Shown here piece by piece: positions 1 to 8,333 of a stretch of 46,790 nt of DNA; within the stretch, counting starts at the first letter, position 1, and each line of letters opens with the position of its first letter. Source of the DNA: Candidatus Guanabacterium sedimentis (GTDB taxonomy: Bacteria > Acidobacteriota > B3-B38 > Guanabaribacteriales > B3-B38); assembly GCA_902505605.1 (NCBI GenBank), contig CABWKN010000035.1:1-46790 (forward strand), written 5' to 3'. Made by a program: the position numbers and the translations under genes. The notes beneath the pieces were generated by a model, which saw only the letters and a program-made list of their open reading frames with translations, did not search any database and was not told where the DNA came from.

Positions 1-90
1 AAGCCCTTGAGTCAGGGGACGCTTTTGTACAAGAGAACATCTCTCTCCTGCTGGAGATTTAGATTTGAGTCTCACCAATTCACACAGCAC

Positions 91-2469
91 CTATTTGACT
101 GTCCTGAAACCAACCTCATCCAGGATAATCACCCCTTTTGTCGTGCGGTCAAATATGAAGCGTATCGTCTTGAGGTCACTCGGCTGGAACTGCGCATTAG
201 CTTCTACAAAAGCGGAGAGCGGGAGTTCGTAAGTTTGCAGCACGGGCTCTGTGGGATTCTTATATTGCTTCTTTTCCATATAATTCCACTTGGTAAATTG
301 CACGGTCAGCGCAGGTGGGATAAGCGAAAACTGGCTCAAAGGTAAATGTGCTGTGAAGCCGTCTTCAGTAACCAGTTCAATGGCCAAATCCAATGGTTCT
401 TTTTCTTCCTTTGCTTTCTTGTTCTTTTCGGGCTCTTCTTTTTCGTTTTCCTCCCCGGGTTTCTCTGGAGACTCGTTTGCATCGGCAAAGGTGCAAATGA
501 GCAAAGTATCGGGATTAAACTGCCATTCCTGTGCCAGGCCGTCAGGAAGCGTGATGGAATAGTTCGCCATCTTATTCTCTGATTGCTCACCTTTATCGTC
601 AGCATTCCAACCCAGATATACCGCATTGTTATTCTGCGCTCTATCTCCCCGAAAATTTAATCCCTGTTCACGCCAAACCGCCAGATTTTCTCCTTGCTGA
701 ACTCCCCCTGCCACAGTGGTTGTGGTAACATCGACATCTTCCTCGTAGTTGCTCACCACTCTTTGGCGGGAGTCCTCAAATTGGCTCACATATATGGTTT
801 TCGGAAGCCACTCAGCAATAACTCGATGGTCACGAAAAAGAGGAATATACTCTTGTTTCTCATGAAGTGTCGCCTCAAGAAAGGCGGACATGTAAACCTT
901 GCCTATCTGGCGCTGTTCTCCCCCTGTGAGAATGGGCTTTAAGTTCAGTAGCCAGCTCATTGGAGGGGAAAAATCTGTTCTTCCCCAGACAGTGTTGAAC
1001 TGACCATGATTAGCCTGGTAAATATAAAGGGCTGATTTAAACCAGTACTGCTCATCAGTAAACTTCACCCGCTGGTATTGGCGAATTCCCAAGAATATGG
1101 ATACATCACTATCGTGAGCTCCCTGCAGAACCAGATAATTAATATTCTTCAGCGACACTGGTTTGCTGGCAGGCTTAAATTGACCATCGCTTGGGGCAAT
1201 TGCTATCAGCGACTTGATGGAAAAATTGAAGTCAAACAAGATGGTGGCATCGTCGGGATAGTGCGAGAGCCTGTTGAAAGCTCCGGCGATGGCCACTGCT
1301 TCTCCCCCGCGTGAATGCCCAATAAGGGCAATATTGTCCATATTCACTTTTCTGTAAAATAGATTGCCTTCCGCTTCGTTCCAGGAACGCCATACCTTGA
1401 GATGCTGGAGTAATATCCATCCGCGGGCGGAGTTTTCTTTCTTAAGACCGCCAGCCCATGAACTGTTTAAAAAATTCTCATCCACAGATACGGTGATAAA
1501 TCCACGGCTGGCCAGTAGCTCTCCCAGGTAGGCATAACCGGGGTCAGAGAATTCTTCCATCTTGTGGTTTCCATGCACCACCAGCACCAACGGAAACGGA
1601 CCATCCCCCGAAGGATACCATACTCGACCGTTAAGGGGAAAGTTCTTGGGTTCAAACTTCCAGTACCATTTTCTCGCTTTCGCTTTAAAGCCTTTCCACC
1701 CCTCGAGGAAAGGCGAAGCATCTACTGCATTAGTTTTCAAGTCCACAGACTCACCATATTCAGGGCGCCGTATGTCCGTTCCGCTTCCGTAGAACAGGGT
1801 GCGGACTTCATAAATGCCTCGCTCGGATGGATTAGGCGCACGGAGACTGGGTAAGCTTGAAGGAGCAGCAAAATCCTCCTTGACCAGATGAGAGTCGGTA
1901 CCCGAGTAAGTAAGCCACCCGATTACGGCAATATTAAGGCACACTGCCAGAATCATCACCGCGATGGTAAATGCTTTCTTAACAGTTGACGCTTTCTTAA
2001 AGCCTTTGCCCACGGCGACTACAATTGTAGCCACGAGGAGAGCCTCCACCAGGACGATAACAGCTCCTATGAGAGGTGCTATCTCTTCGGGCGAGCCGAA
2101 CATTGTGAGAAACACAGAAAAAACCGCAATAGCGGCGACCAGAGCTCCGGTGAAGAGCCTTGGCAATGCTCTGACTAAAGCTACCAAGCCTATGACTATT
2201 GCTCCAATCAAAGTAATAGCTATGACTCCAATGAGAGCAAAGATGAGGATATCTACCATAGAACCCAGCCCGCTCCCTAGGAACGAGCCTATAAAGGCTG
2301 TCAGGGCTGCAGCAAGGGCAGTGGCTCCAATAACCGCCGCCTTCCATGTGCGAGGTCTGGGTTTGAGCTTCTGCATAAAAGCCCTGATCTTAGCGGACAG
2401 TCTCTTGAGAAGTTTTTCTTTTTTCCGCTTCTCCTTTGGTGTATTTTGGGGATTGGCATCGGTGGTCAT
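91..2469 (-). CDS. Membrane-anchored alpha/beta hydrolase with C-terminal beta-rich domain
   Basis: 792 aa. Residues 1-42 are very basic and cytosolic-looking, then about five hydrophobic segments lie between residues 43 and 190. An alpha/beta-hydrolase domain follows: VVHGN near 297-301 fits the oxyanion-hole strand, GHSRGG at 384-389 is the nucleophile elbow (Ser386), an Asp in GAHDSD (about 453-455) and His488 in NHGQF are candidate acid and base. The last 200 residues look beta-rich and non-catalytic, broken by a Lys/Glu-rich stretch at about 665-693. The fold resembles the PAF-acetylhydrolase/chlorophyllase/dienelactone hydrolase group; the substrate is not predictable. The start is supported by AAGGAGGG seven bases upstream. 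It stands alone, with a 427-base gap upstream. The hydrolase fold is confident; the exact role is unknown. Confidence 0.85.
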   Translation of the reverse strand: MTTDANPQNTPKEKRKKEKLLKRLSAKIRAFMQKLKPRPRTWKAAVIGATALAAALTAFIGSFLGSGLGSMVDILIFALIGVIAITLIGAIVIGLVALVRALPRLFTGALVAAIAVFSVFLTMFGSPEEIAPLIGAVIVLVEALLVATIVVAVGKGFKKASTVKKAFTIAVMILAVCLNIAVIGWLTYSGTDSHLVKEDFAAPSSLPSLRAPNPSERGIYEVRTLFYGSGTDIRRPEYGESVDLKTNAVDASPFLEGWKGFKAKARKWYWKFEPKNFPLNGRVWYPSGDGPFPLVLVVHGNHKMEEFSDPGYAYLGELLASRGFITVSVDENFLNSSWAGGLKKENSARGWILLQHLKVWRSWNEAEGNLFYRKVNMDNIALIGHSRGGEAVAIAGAFNRLSHYPDDATILFDFNFSIKSLIAIAPSDGQFKPASKPVSLKNINYLVLQGAHDSDVSIFLGIRQYQRVKFTDEQYWFKSALYIYQANHGQFNTVWGRTDFSPPMSWLLNLKPILTGGEQRQIGKVYMSAFLEATLHEKQEYIPLFRDHRVIAEWLPKTIYVSQFEDSRQRVVSNYEEDVDVTTTTVAGGVQQGENLAVWREQGLNFRGDRAQNNNAVYLGWNADDKGEQSENKMANYSITLPDGLAQEWQFNPDTLLICTFADANESPEKPGEENEKEEPEKNKKAKEEKEPLDLAIELVTEDGFTAHLPLSQFSLIPPALTVQFTKWNYMEKKQYKNPTEPVLQTYELPLSAFVEANAQFQPSDLKTIRFIFDRTTKGVIILDEVGFRTVK

Positions 2470-2691
2470 TTTATCCCTCCTTTATTAATAAAATAGTTTG
2501 AAATTTCATATTTTTTACTCATGTTAAGGCAGATTTGGTTTGATTATCCTGATAAAATGATATCCCAAGTTAGCTGCTCCCTTCTCTCAAATTCAATAGC
2601 GCTTATTTCTGTTTCTGCGCCTCTCTTTTATTGCAAGGCAGTGAGGTATAATTCTCTGTTTTTATCACCTGTATTCTATAACGCTCGGTGA

Positions 2692-2732
2692 ATAAAAAAG
2701 TTCGCTGATAAGCGTATTCCACTAAGTGAACT
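2692..2732 (-). terminator. Possible second terminator after the M20 peptidase gene
   Basis: On the minus strand AGTTCACT is followed 18 bases later by AGCGAACT and then a run of six Ts. The arms pair over 8 positions with one mismatch. An alternative shorter hairpin (CGCT-TATC-AGCG) lies inside. It could be a back-up to the terminator at 2764-2790. It is weaker, so confidence is modest. Confidence 0.4.
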
Positions 2733-2763
2733 GAGGCCTTTTATTTTCTGTTTAATGATTGAG

Positions 2764-2790
2764 CAAAAAAGACAGGTCACAAAGACCTGC
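2764..2790 (-). terminator. Rho-independent terminator of the M20 peptidase gene
   Basis: On the minus strand CAGGTC and GACCTG form a perfect 6-bp stem around a 5-base loop and are followed by TCTTTTTT. It lies about 105 bases after the stop codon of the M20 peptidase gene and has the usual stem plus U-tract layout. Confidence 0.6.
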
Positions 2791-2895
2791 ATAATTGTAT
2801 GGAGCGGTGACATCATTTTCTAAACTTTGACTAATCTTACAGCCCATAGTATTACGAAGAATCACTCGCGGCAGCGATAATATGAGGAGTACGAA

Positions 2896-4140
2896 TCAAT
2901 TCAGAGACAGAATCATGAGGATGTCTTGCTTTATACCCACGAACAGACCGTCTATTTCAGCTTCTTCTCTCAGGCTGTGTTTATAGCGGCAATAGGTGCG
3001 ACCGAGATTTATGGATGGGATTCCTTGTTCAATGCCAGCATTGGCATCGGTGGAACCAAGGGGGTTAATTTCTAAATCTCTAACCTTGAGAAATTTAAGG
3101 ATTTCTTCTGCTGTTCTGACCAGAGTGGAGTGACGGGCGCCGGGCAGTTGGTAAGCTCTGGCATTTTTATTCAGATTTATCTCCACCTCAACTCCCACTT
3201 CTTCTGCGACCTGGCGACAAATCTCCTCTATCTGGCGAGCTGCCTTTTCCAGCTCTGCCTGATTTGCGGAACGCAAATCAACGGTAAAAAACGATTCTTG
3301 AGAAACCGCATTATTCACCTTGCCCCCGCCTATCATACCCACATTATAGATGGCGAATTTTTCAGGCGGCTCAGCGGGAACGGAGATTTGGTATATTCGT
3401 TCAATGGCTTTAGCCACCGCTACATTGGGATTGGGAACACCCCGGCTCTGCATGGTGTGAGCACCGGGACCCCGGAATATGACACGACCACCTCCAAACC
3501 CCAACGCCCCATAACTCAGACTTCCGAGGTCTCCATCCAGAGCGATGAGCATATCAAATTTTTCTTTGCTGTTATCCAGGAACAGCCTCATTCCCCTGAA
3601 TCCAATCTCCTCACCCACAGTCGCCACAAAATAATAATTATTCTTAGGTTTAAAACCAGCATTTTTCAGCGCTCTGATTGACCAGAGAAGGTTGATGCAA
3701 CTGGAAGTATCATCCCCAATGCCCGGCGCTTTAAGAAGATTCTCTTCTCTTATTACCTTTATCTCCCACACTTCTTGAAAGACAGTGTCCATATGAGGGG
3801 CGAAGATAATGTTTTTCCCCTGAGAGGTGCCTCTCCAGATGCCGACCGCATTACCAAACTCATCAATGTAAGCCTCGTCCAAACCTGCGGCTTTAAATTG
3901 TGCTTCAATATATTTGGCTCTTTTCTCTTCGTGACCCGAAGGAGCGGGAATTTCGGTGAGATAAATCCACTCCTCAATAATGGCTTCTCTGTTCTTTTCT
4001 ATAAAAGAAAAGATCTTTTGAGCCTGAGGAGATGAGGCTATTTCAGGTTTAAATAATGATTCCTCACCTTTTTGAGTGAAAGAAATAGTCGCCAGGAAAA
4101 TGAAGGGAAAACATAAAAATAATGTAATGATTTTTTTCAT
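2896..4140 (-). CDS. Exported M20-family metallopeptidase (dipeptidase/tripeptidase-like)
   Basis: Zinc peptidase of the M20/M42 amidohydrolase-like group, 414 aa from the chosen start. The first 22 residues (MKKIITLFLCFPF...) form a signal peptide. Visible metal-site motifs are APHMDTV (His and Asp ligands), GIGDDTSS (bridging Asp), GEEIGFRG (catalytic Glu and Glu ligand) and LDGD; the order matches PepT/M20 enzymes. Expected role is hydrolysis of peptides or aminoacyl amides outside the cytoplasm. The ORF track start is five codons upstream, but that ATG-AGG-AGG is itself the Shine-Dalgarno (AGGAGG, 6 bases before ATG-AAA-AAA), so translation should begin at the inner ATG. It is divergent from the S9 peptidase gene. 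Confidence 0.88.
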   Translation of the reverse strand: MKKIITLFLCFPFIFLATISFTQKGEESLFKPEIASSPQAQKIFSFIEKNREAIIEEWIYLTEIPAPSGHEEKRAKYIEAQFKAAGLDEAYIDEFGNAVGIWRGTSQGKNIIFAPHMDTVFQEVWEIKVIREENLLKAPGIGDDTSSCINLLWSIRALKNAGFKPKNNYYFVATVGEEIGFRGMRLFLDNSKEKFDMLIALDGDLGSLSYGALGFGGGRVIFRGPGAHTMQSRGVPNPNVAVAKAIERIYQISVPAEPPEKFAIYNVGMIGGGKVNNAVSQESFFTVDLRSANQAELEKAARQIEEICRQVAEEVGVEVEINLNKNARAYQLPGARHSTLVRTAEEILKFLKVRDLEINPLGSTDANAGIEQGIPSINLGRTYCRYKHSLREEAEIDGLFVGIKQDILMILSLN

Positions 4141-4522
4141 AATGAACCTCCTCATTTTTTCTTACTCAAGGGATACATTTTTGTCTATTTTTGTCTAAAA
4201 GTCAACCATAATTTTAGTATCCATGACTTTATCATTTTTTGATAGGAATATAAAATCAGGCAAGAAATAAGAATCGGGAAAAAAAGGAGAGCAAATTATT
4301 TCAATCGTTTGAAAAGGCAACTAATTCATGGTCTACAAAGATTAAGCGTCATTTTTATTCAATGAATCCAGTTAATTAAGGTATACAGCGAAATCTTTGA
4401 ATTCAATAAAGTCTTCCGCAAAGTCAATATGAGCTCACATATCGATTTTTCCTTTTCACATTGCTTTATTCTATGCTAATATTGATGTATGTTTAACATT
4501 AAATAATTTTAAGGAGGTCATC
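4141..4522. promoter_or_regulatory. Divergent intergenic region between M20 and S9 peptidase genes
   Basis: This AT-rich 382-base region should carry promoters for both peptidase genes. A direct repeat TTTTTGTCTA lies head-to-tail at 4178-4187 and 4188-4197. On the minus strand TTGACT near 4207-4212 precedes this repeat and could be a -35 element for the M20 gene. A plus-strand candidate promoter is listed separately. No gene is seen. Confidence 0.4.
4455..4482 (+). promoter_or_regulatory. Candidate sigma70 promoter for the S9 peptidase gene
   Basis: TTCACA (one mismatch to TTGACA) and TAATAT (two mismatches to TATAAT) are separated by 16 bases. The gene starts about 40 bases downstream with an AAGGAGG Shine-Dalgarno. 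Read by eye only. Confidence 0.35.
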
Positions 4523-6523
4523 ATGAGAAAAAGTCGGATTTTTGTCTTTTTATTGGGTATTGTAGTTCTGTTTTTGGGGGCTTATTTACAAGGGGACGAG
4601 CTTCAAAATCGCCTCACAGTGGACCTTTATCTTGACTGGGAATATGTGAGCAGCCCGCAGATTTCTCCCGATGGAACTCAAATAGTGTATGTGCGGAGAA
4701 TAACGGATAAGATAAACGATAAATTTGAAAGCCACATCTGGATTATAAATTTCGATGGCTCCAGGAATCGACAGCTTATCAAAGGCTCATCGCCGCTCTG
4801 GTCGCCGGATGGGAAAAGGTTAGCTTACATCTCCTCAGTTGACAACCGCTCTCAAATCTTCGTCCGCTGGATGGATACGGGAGAAGCCACTCAGATAACC
4901 CATTTAGACCAGAGCCCCAGCAACTTAGCATGGTCGCCAGACGGGGAAAAAATAGCCTTTACCATGCTGGTTCCCTCATCTCCCCAGTCCTGGATCAAAA
5001 TGCCTCCCAGGCCAAAGGGAGCCAAATGGGCTGACCCAGCTATGGTCGTTGACCGCCTTAGCTACCGTTACGATGGTCGCGGGAATAGACCGTTGGGATT
5101 CCGTCACATTTTTACAGTACCTGCTACGGGTGGAACTCCTCGACAGTTAACAAGCGGTGATTACGACCATGGAGCACCGCAGTGGAGCTTGGATGGGCAG
5201 ACTATTATCTTCAGTGCCACCCGAAAGCCCGAAGCTGAGTATCTGCCCGGAGGCTCGGAGGTTTATGCTCTCCTTCTGAAAGACGGACAGATTCGCGCTC
5301 TGACCGACCGCGATGGACCCGACTCTAACCCTCAAGTTTCTCCTGATGGACGATTCATTGCCTATACTGGCTACGACCAGAAGAATTATAGCTACCATGT
5401 CAGCAAGCTCTATGTCATGGATTTTGATGGTCAAAACAAGCGCCTTCTCTCGGAGAAGCTGGACCGCTCAATCAGAGGCGTTATTTGGGCACCGGACAGC
5501 AGCGGAGTCTATTTCGCGGTAGGCGACAAGGGAACCTCCAACATTCATTTCGCGCCCGTAAGCGGAGGTATCAGGCAAATTACCCAGGGAACTCATATGC
5601 TTAGCTCTCTTTCCCTCGCTTCAAACAATCGGGCTGTGGGCATGCTCTCCGCACCCTGGGAGCCTGGCGACCTGGTAACCTTTTCTCTTAACCAGCCTAC
5701 TCCTAAAAAGATTACCGCAGTGAATGATGACCTATTAGAAGGGATTAAACTGGGCGAGGTGGAGGAGATCTGGTACAAATCCTTTGATGACAAACCTATT
5801 CAGGGATGGATTATCAAACCCCCTGATTTCGACTCTGAGAAAAAGTATCCTCTGATTCTTTACATCCACGGCGGTCCTCACGCTATGTACAATGTCGCTT
5901 TTGATTTTGAATTCCAGAATCACGCAGCCCACGATTATGTTGTCCTCTATACCAATCCCAGGGGGAGCACCGGCTACGGTGAGGAATTTGGCAATGCCAT
6001 ATGGTACAGCTATCCCGGCGATGATTACCATGACCTGATGAAGGGAGTAGATGCCGTCCTTCAAAAGGGCTACATTGATGAAGAGAATCTCTTTGTCTGT
6101 GGGGGCAGCGGCGGCGGCGTGCTTACCTCATGGATTGTCGGTCACACAGACCGCTTCACAGCAGCGGTGGTGATGAAGCCGGTCACCAACTGGTACAGCT
6201 TTGTGGGCACCACCGACGGAGCCCACTGGTACCGCAGATTCAGGGAGATGCCCTGGGAAAATCCACAGGAGTATCTTGACCGTTCACCTATTGCTTATTC
6301 GGGGAATGTCACCACACCCACCATGGTGTTAACCGGGGAGTTAGACCTGCGCTGTCCTATGGAGCAGACTGAGCAGTATTACAGAGCCCTTAAGATTCAG
6401 AAGAAAGAGACCGTTATGATACGCATACCCGGAGAATACCACGGAATCGGTCGGAGGAATCCTACTCATAAGATTGCTCAGATACTCTACCTCAGGGAGT
6501 GGTTTGAAAAATATAAAAAATAA
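4523..6523 (+). CDS. Exported S9-family peptidase (prolyl oligopeptidase/acylaminoacyl-peptidase type)
   Basis: 666 aa. Residues 1-25 form a signal peptide. Residues about 40-400 are a beta-propeller with repeated WSPDG/SPDG blades (PD40/TolB-like). Residues about 420-666 are the alpha/beta-hydrolase catalytic domain: YIHGGPH oxyanion region, GGSGGG with Ser529 as nucleophile, Asp608 in GELDLRCP and His640 in GEYHG. This is the classical S9 order. It should trim short peptides, proline-containing or N-blocked, outside the cytoplasm. An AAGGAGG Shine-Dalgarno lies just upstream of the ATG. It is divergent from the M20 peptidase and near an M28 peptidase, forming an exported peptide-degradation neighbourhood. 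Exact subfamily is not decided. Confidence 0.93.
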   Translation: MRKSRIFVFLLGIVVLFLGAYLQGDELQNRLTVDLYLDWEYVSSPQISPDGTQIVYVRRITDKINDKFESHIWIINFDGSRNRQLIKGSSPLWSPDGKRLAYISSVDNRSQIFVRWMDTGEATQITHLDQSPSNLAWSPDGEKIAFTMLVPSSPQSWIKMPPRPKGAKWADPAMVVDRLSYRYDGRGNRPLGFRHIFTVPATGGTPRQLTSGDYDHGAPQWSLDGQTIIFSATRKPEAEYLPGGSEVYALLLKDGQIRALTDRDGPDSNPQVSPDGRFIAYTGYDQKNYSYHVSKLYVMDFDGQNKRLLSEKLDRSIRGVIWAPDSSGVYFAVGDKGTSNIHFAPVSGGIRQITQGTHMLSSLSLASNNRAVGMLSAPWEPGDLVTFSLNQPTPKKITAVNDDLLEGIKLGEVEEIWYKSFDDKPIQGWIIKPPDFDSEKKYPLILYIHGGPHAMYNVAFDFEFQNHAAHDYVVLYTNPRGSTGYGEEFGNAIWYSYPGDDYHDLMKGVDAVLQKGYIDEENLFVCGGSGGGVLTSWIVGHTDRFTAAVVMKPVTNWYSFVGTTDGAHWYRRFREMPWENPQEYLDRSPIAYSGNVTTPTMVLTGELDLRCPMEQTEQYYRALKIQKKETVMIRIPGEYHGIGRRNPTHKIAQILYLREWFEKYKK

Positions 6524-6545
6524 CAAAAGAGAGAGTTTAAGGGCG

Positions 6546-6578
6546 CGCCTTACCTGTTAACAGCCTGACTATAAGGCG
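6546..6578. repeat. Inverted repeat downstream of the S9 peptidase gene
   Basis: CGCCTTA at 6546-6552 is perfectly matched by TAAGGCG at 6572-6578 around a 19-base loop, which itself contains the palindrome CTGTTAACAG. It lies 22 bases after the S9 stop codon. No T-run follows, so a terminator or mRNA-protecting hairpin is possible but not shown. Confidence 0.45.
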
Positions 6579-6663
6579 TTGAGGAGTGAGCTGCAACGAA
6601 AAAGGTTGGCTCTTTTATATCTCAAAAAAAGTTACCAGCTAAATTCCAAAAAAGGAGCTGCTT

Positions 6664-8130
6664 ATGAAAAAGGCAGTGGTTATATTTTGTTCCTTTTTGC
6701 TTGCCACATTGAGTATAACAACAGCCATTTGTAAATCCGTCGTTAAGTCAGACAATGATTCACTATCAGAAAAAGTAGACTTATTATTCGCTAAATGGGA
6801 TAAACCAGATTCGCCCGGTGCTGCATTGGCTATTATTAGAGATGGAAAGGTTGTTTTTCAGAGCGAATATGGTATGGCAAATCTGGAATATAATATTCCA
6901 ATCACATCTTCTACTGTTTTTCATATTGGTTCGGTTTCTAAGCAATTTGTGGGATTCTCAATCTTATTACTGGAGGATGAGGGGAAATTATCGTTAGATG
7001 ATGATATTCATAGATACTTACCCGAAGTACCCGACTTTGGAGAAACTATTAGAATCCGCCATTTAATTCACCATCTAAGCGGTTTGCGGGAACAAGAAAC
7101 CTTGTTTCAGTTATCTGGGATTTCAAATGCTGATGTAATCAAAACAGAGCATATTCTTAAATTGGTTCGCCGTCAAAAGAAACTCAATTTCCGGCCAGGT
7201 GATGAGATCGAATATTGTAACACTGGCTATGTTTTGTTGGCGCAAATTGTGGAAAGAGTTACAGAAAAATCATTTCGAGAATGGACAGCAGAGAATATTT
7301 TTAAACCACTGCATATGAACAATACTCAATTTTATGATGATCATACAAGAATTGTTAAGAACAGAGCTTATCCTTATTGGGTGCCTGAAGGCACGGAATT
7401 AAGAAAAGGAACTCTCAATTATTCATATGTGGGTTCTACAAGTTTATTCACTACTTCAGACGACATGGTAAAGTGGCTTATTAACTTTGTGAATCCCAAG
7501 GTTGGAAATCAAAAAATAATGAGAAAAATGCAGTTTGAATCCGGTTCTCTCAATAGCGGTGAAGATTGTACATACGGATTTGGCATAGGAGTTACAAAAT
7601 ATAAAGGATTAAAAGTCATTTTGCATAGTGGACATGATGCTGGTTATAGAGCATATGATGCCTACTTTCCTGAGCAAAAATTCGGGATAGTAATTCTAAG
7701 TAATTTTTACTCAATAAATCCTTCGCTTTTGGGACAAAAGATAGCAGATATTTACCTTACAAATCAATTTTCACCTCCCGTGCCTGTTCAAGATGAAGGT
7801 TTTAAGGCAAATACAAGTTCGCCAGAAACAAAAAGAGAGATATTACTTACAGAGAAGCAATTAATGGAATATGTCGGGAAATACTACAGTGAAGAATTGG
7901 ATACTCATTATCTGATTCTTTGTATTAATGGCAAATTATTTGTGAAACATTGGCGAAATGAAGATGTTATATTGACACCTGAGGATAAAGATCTGTTCTC
8001 CGGGAATCAATGGTGGTTCAAGAAGATAGTAGTTACTCGATTTAGCAATAATAAAGTTAATGGATTCAAATTAACTTCTAGTAGAGTGAGAAATCTGCTA
8101 TTTGAGAAAATCCAGAATAGATTAAAATAG
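6664..8130 (+). CDS. Exported serine hydrolase of the beta-lactamase/D-aminopeptidase family
   Basis: 488 aa with a signal peptide (residues 1-23). Serine beta-lactamase-fold signatures are present in order: S90-V-S-K93 (SxxK nucleophile motif), Y184-C-N186 (YxN) and H321-S-G323 (KTG equivalent). This matches the class C/PBP-like group (Pfam Beta-lactamase), whose members include esterases, D-aminopeptidases and transpeptidase-like enzymes. A roughly 110-residue C-terminal extension probably forms a small beta-barrel. The start has AAAAGGAG upstream. The gene is much more AT-rich than its neighbours, which suggests acquisition by transfer. An antibiotic-resistance role is not implied; the substrate is unknown. 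Confidence 0.88.
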   Translation: MKKAVVIFCSFLLATLSITTAICKSVVKSDNDSLSEKVDLLFAKWDKPDSPGAALAIIRDGKVVFQSEYGMANLEYNIPITSSTVFHIGSVSKQFVGFSILLLEDEGKLSLDDDIHRYLPEVPDFGETIRIRHLIHHLSGLREQETLFQLSGISNADVIKTEHILKLVRRQKKLNFRPGDEIEYCNTGYVLLAQIVERVTEKSFREWTAENIFKPLHMNNTQFYDDHTRIVKNRAYPYWVPEGTELRKGTLNYSYVGSTSLFTTSDDMVKWLINFVNPKVGNQKIMRKMQFESGSLNSGEDCTYGFGIGVTKYKGLKVILHSGHDAGYRAYDAYFPEQKFGIVILSNFYSINPSLLGQKIADIYLTNQFSPPVPVQDEGFKANTSSPETKREILLTEKQLMEYVGKYYSEELDTHYLILCINGKLFVKHWRNEDVILTPEDKDLFSGNQWWFKKIVVTRFSNNKVNGFKLTSSRVRNLLFEKIQNRLK

Positions 8131-8148
8131 CTGCATAAAAGTTCATTA

Positions 8149-8170
8149 TTTTCTTGAGCCTGCAAGAAAA
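8149..8170. repeat. Perfect 8-bp hairpin after the serine hydrolase gene
   Basis: TTTTCTTG and CAAGAAAA pair perfectly around a 6-base loop, 18 bases after the stop codon of the plus-strand gene and between two convergent genes. On either strand the 3' arm ends in a short run, but there is no proper U-tract beyond the stem. It may act as a weak bidirectional terminator. Confidence 0.45.
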
Positions 8171-8333
8171 GCGCCTGGTCAAAATTTTTTAATATTTTGC
8201 AAATTCCAAATTCGATGAACAGCTTTTTATAGGTGTAGCCTCTACATATTAGCGAACATCTATAATTGCTGCACCGTAGGGACAAAATCTACTTAATTGA
8301 AAGAGTTAAAACTCAAAACAACATCACTATGAC

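Larger units (their letters stand above)
2470..2895. other. Intergenic region, 426 bases
   Basis: No convincing gene or RNA gene is visible. It holds the ribosome-binding site of the downstream alpha/beta hydrolase (near 2475-2482) and two hairpins suited to ending minus-strand transcription from the M20 peptidase, listed separately. The rest is AT-rich sequence that probably contains the hydrolase promoter, but no hexamer pair stands out. Confidence 0.5.

Noticed and set aside
1964-2488. 174-aa plus-strand ORF
   Set aside because: Fully antisense to the hydrophobic part of the alpha/beta hydrolase gene; composition is the reverse image of Ala/Ile/Val codons and there is no ribosome-binding site.
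6664-8130. Antibiotic-resistance beta-lactamase
   Set aside because: The motifs define the fold only; many esterases and D-aminopeptidases share them, and nothing in the context suggests resistance.
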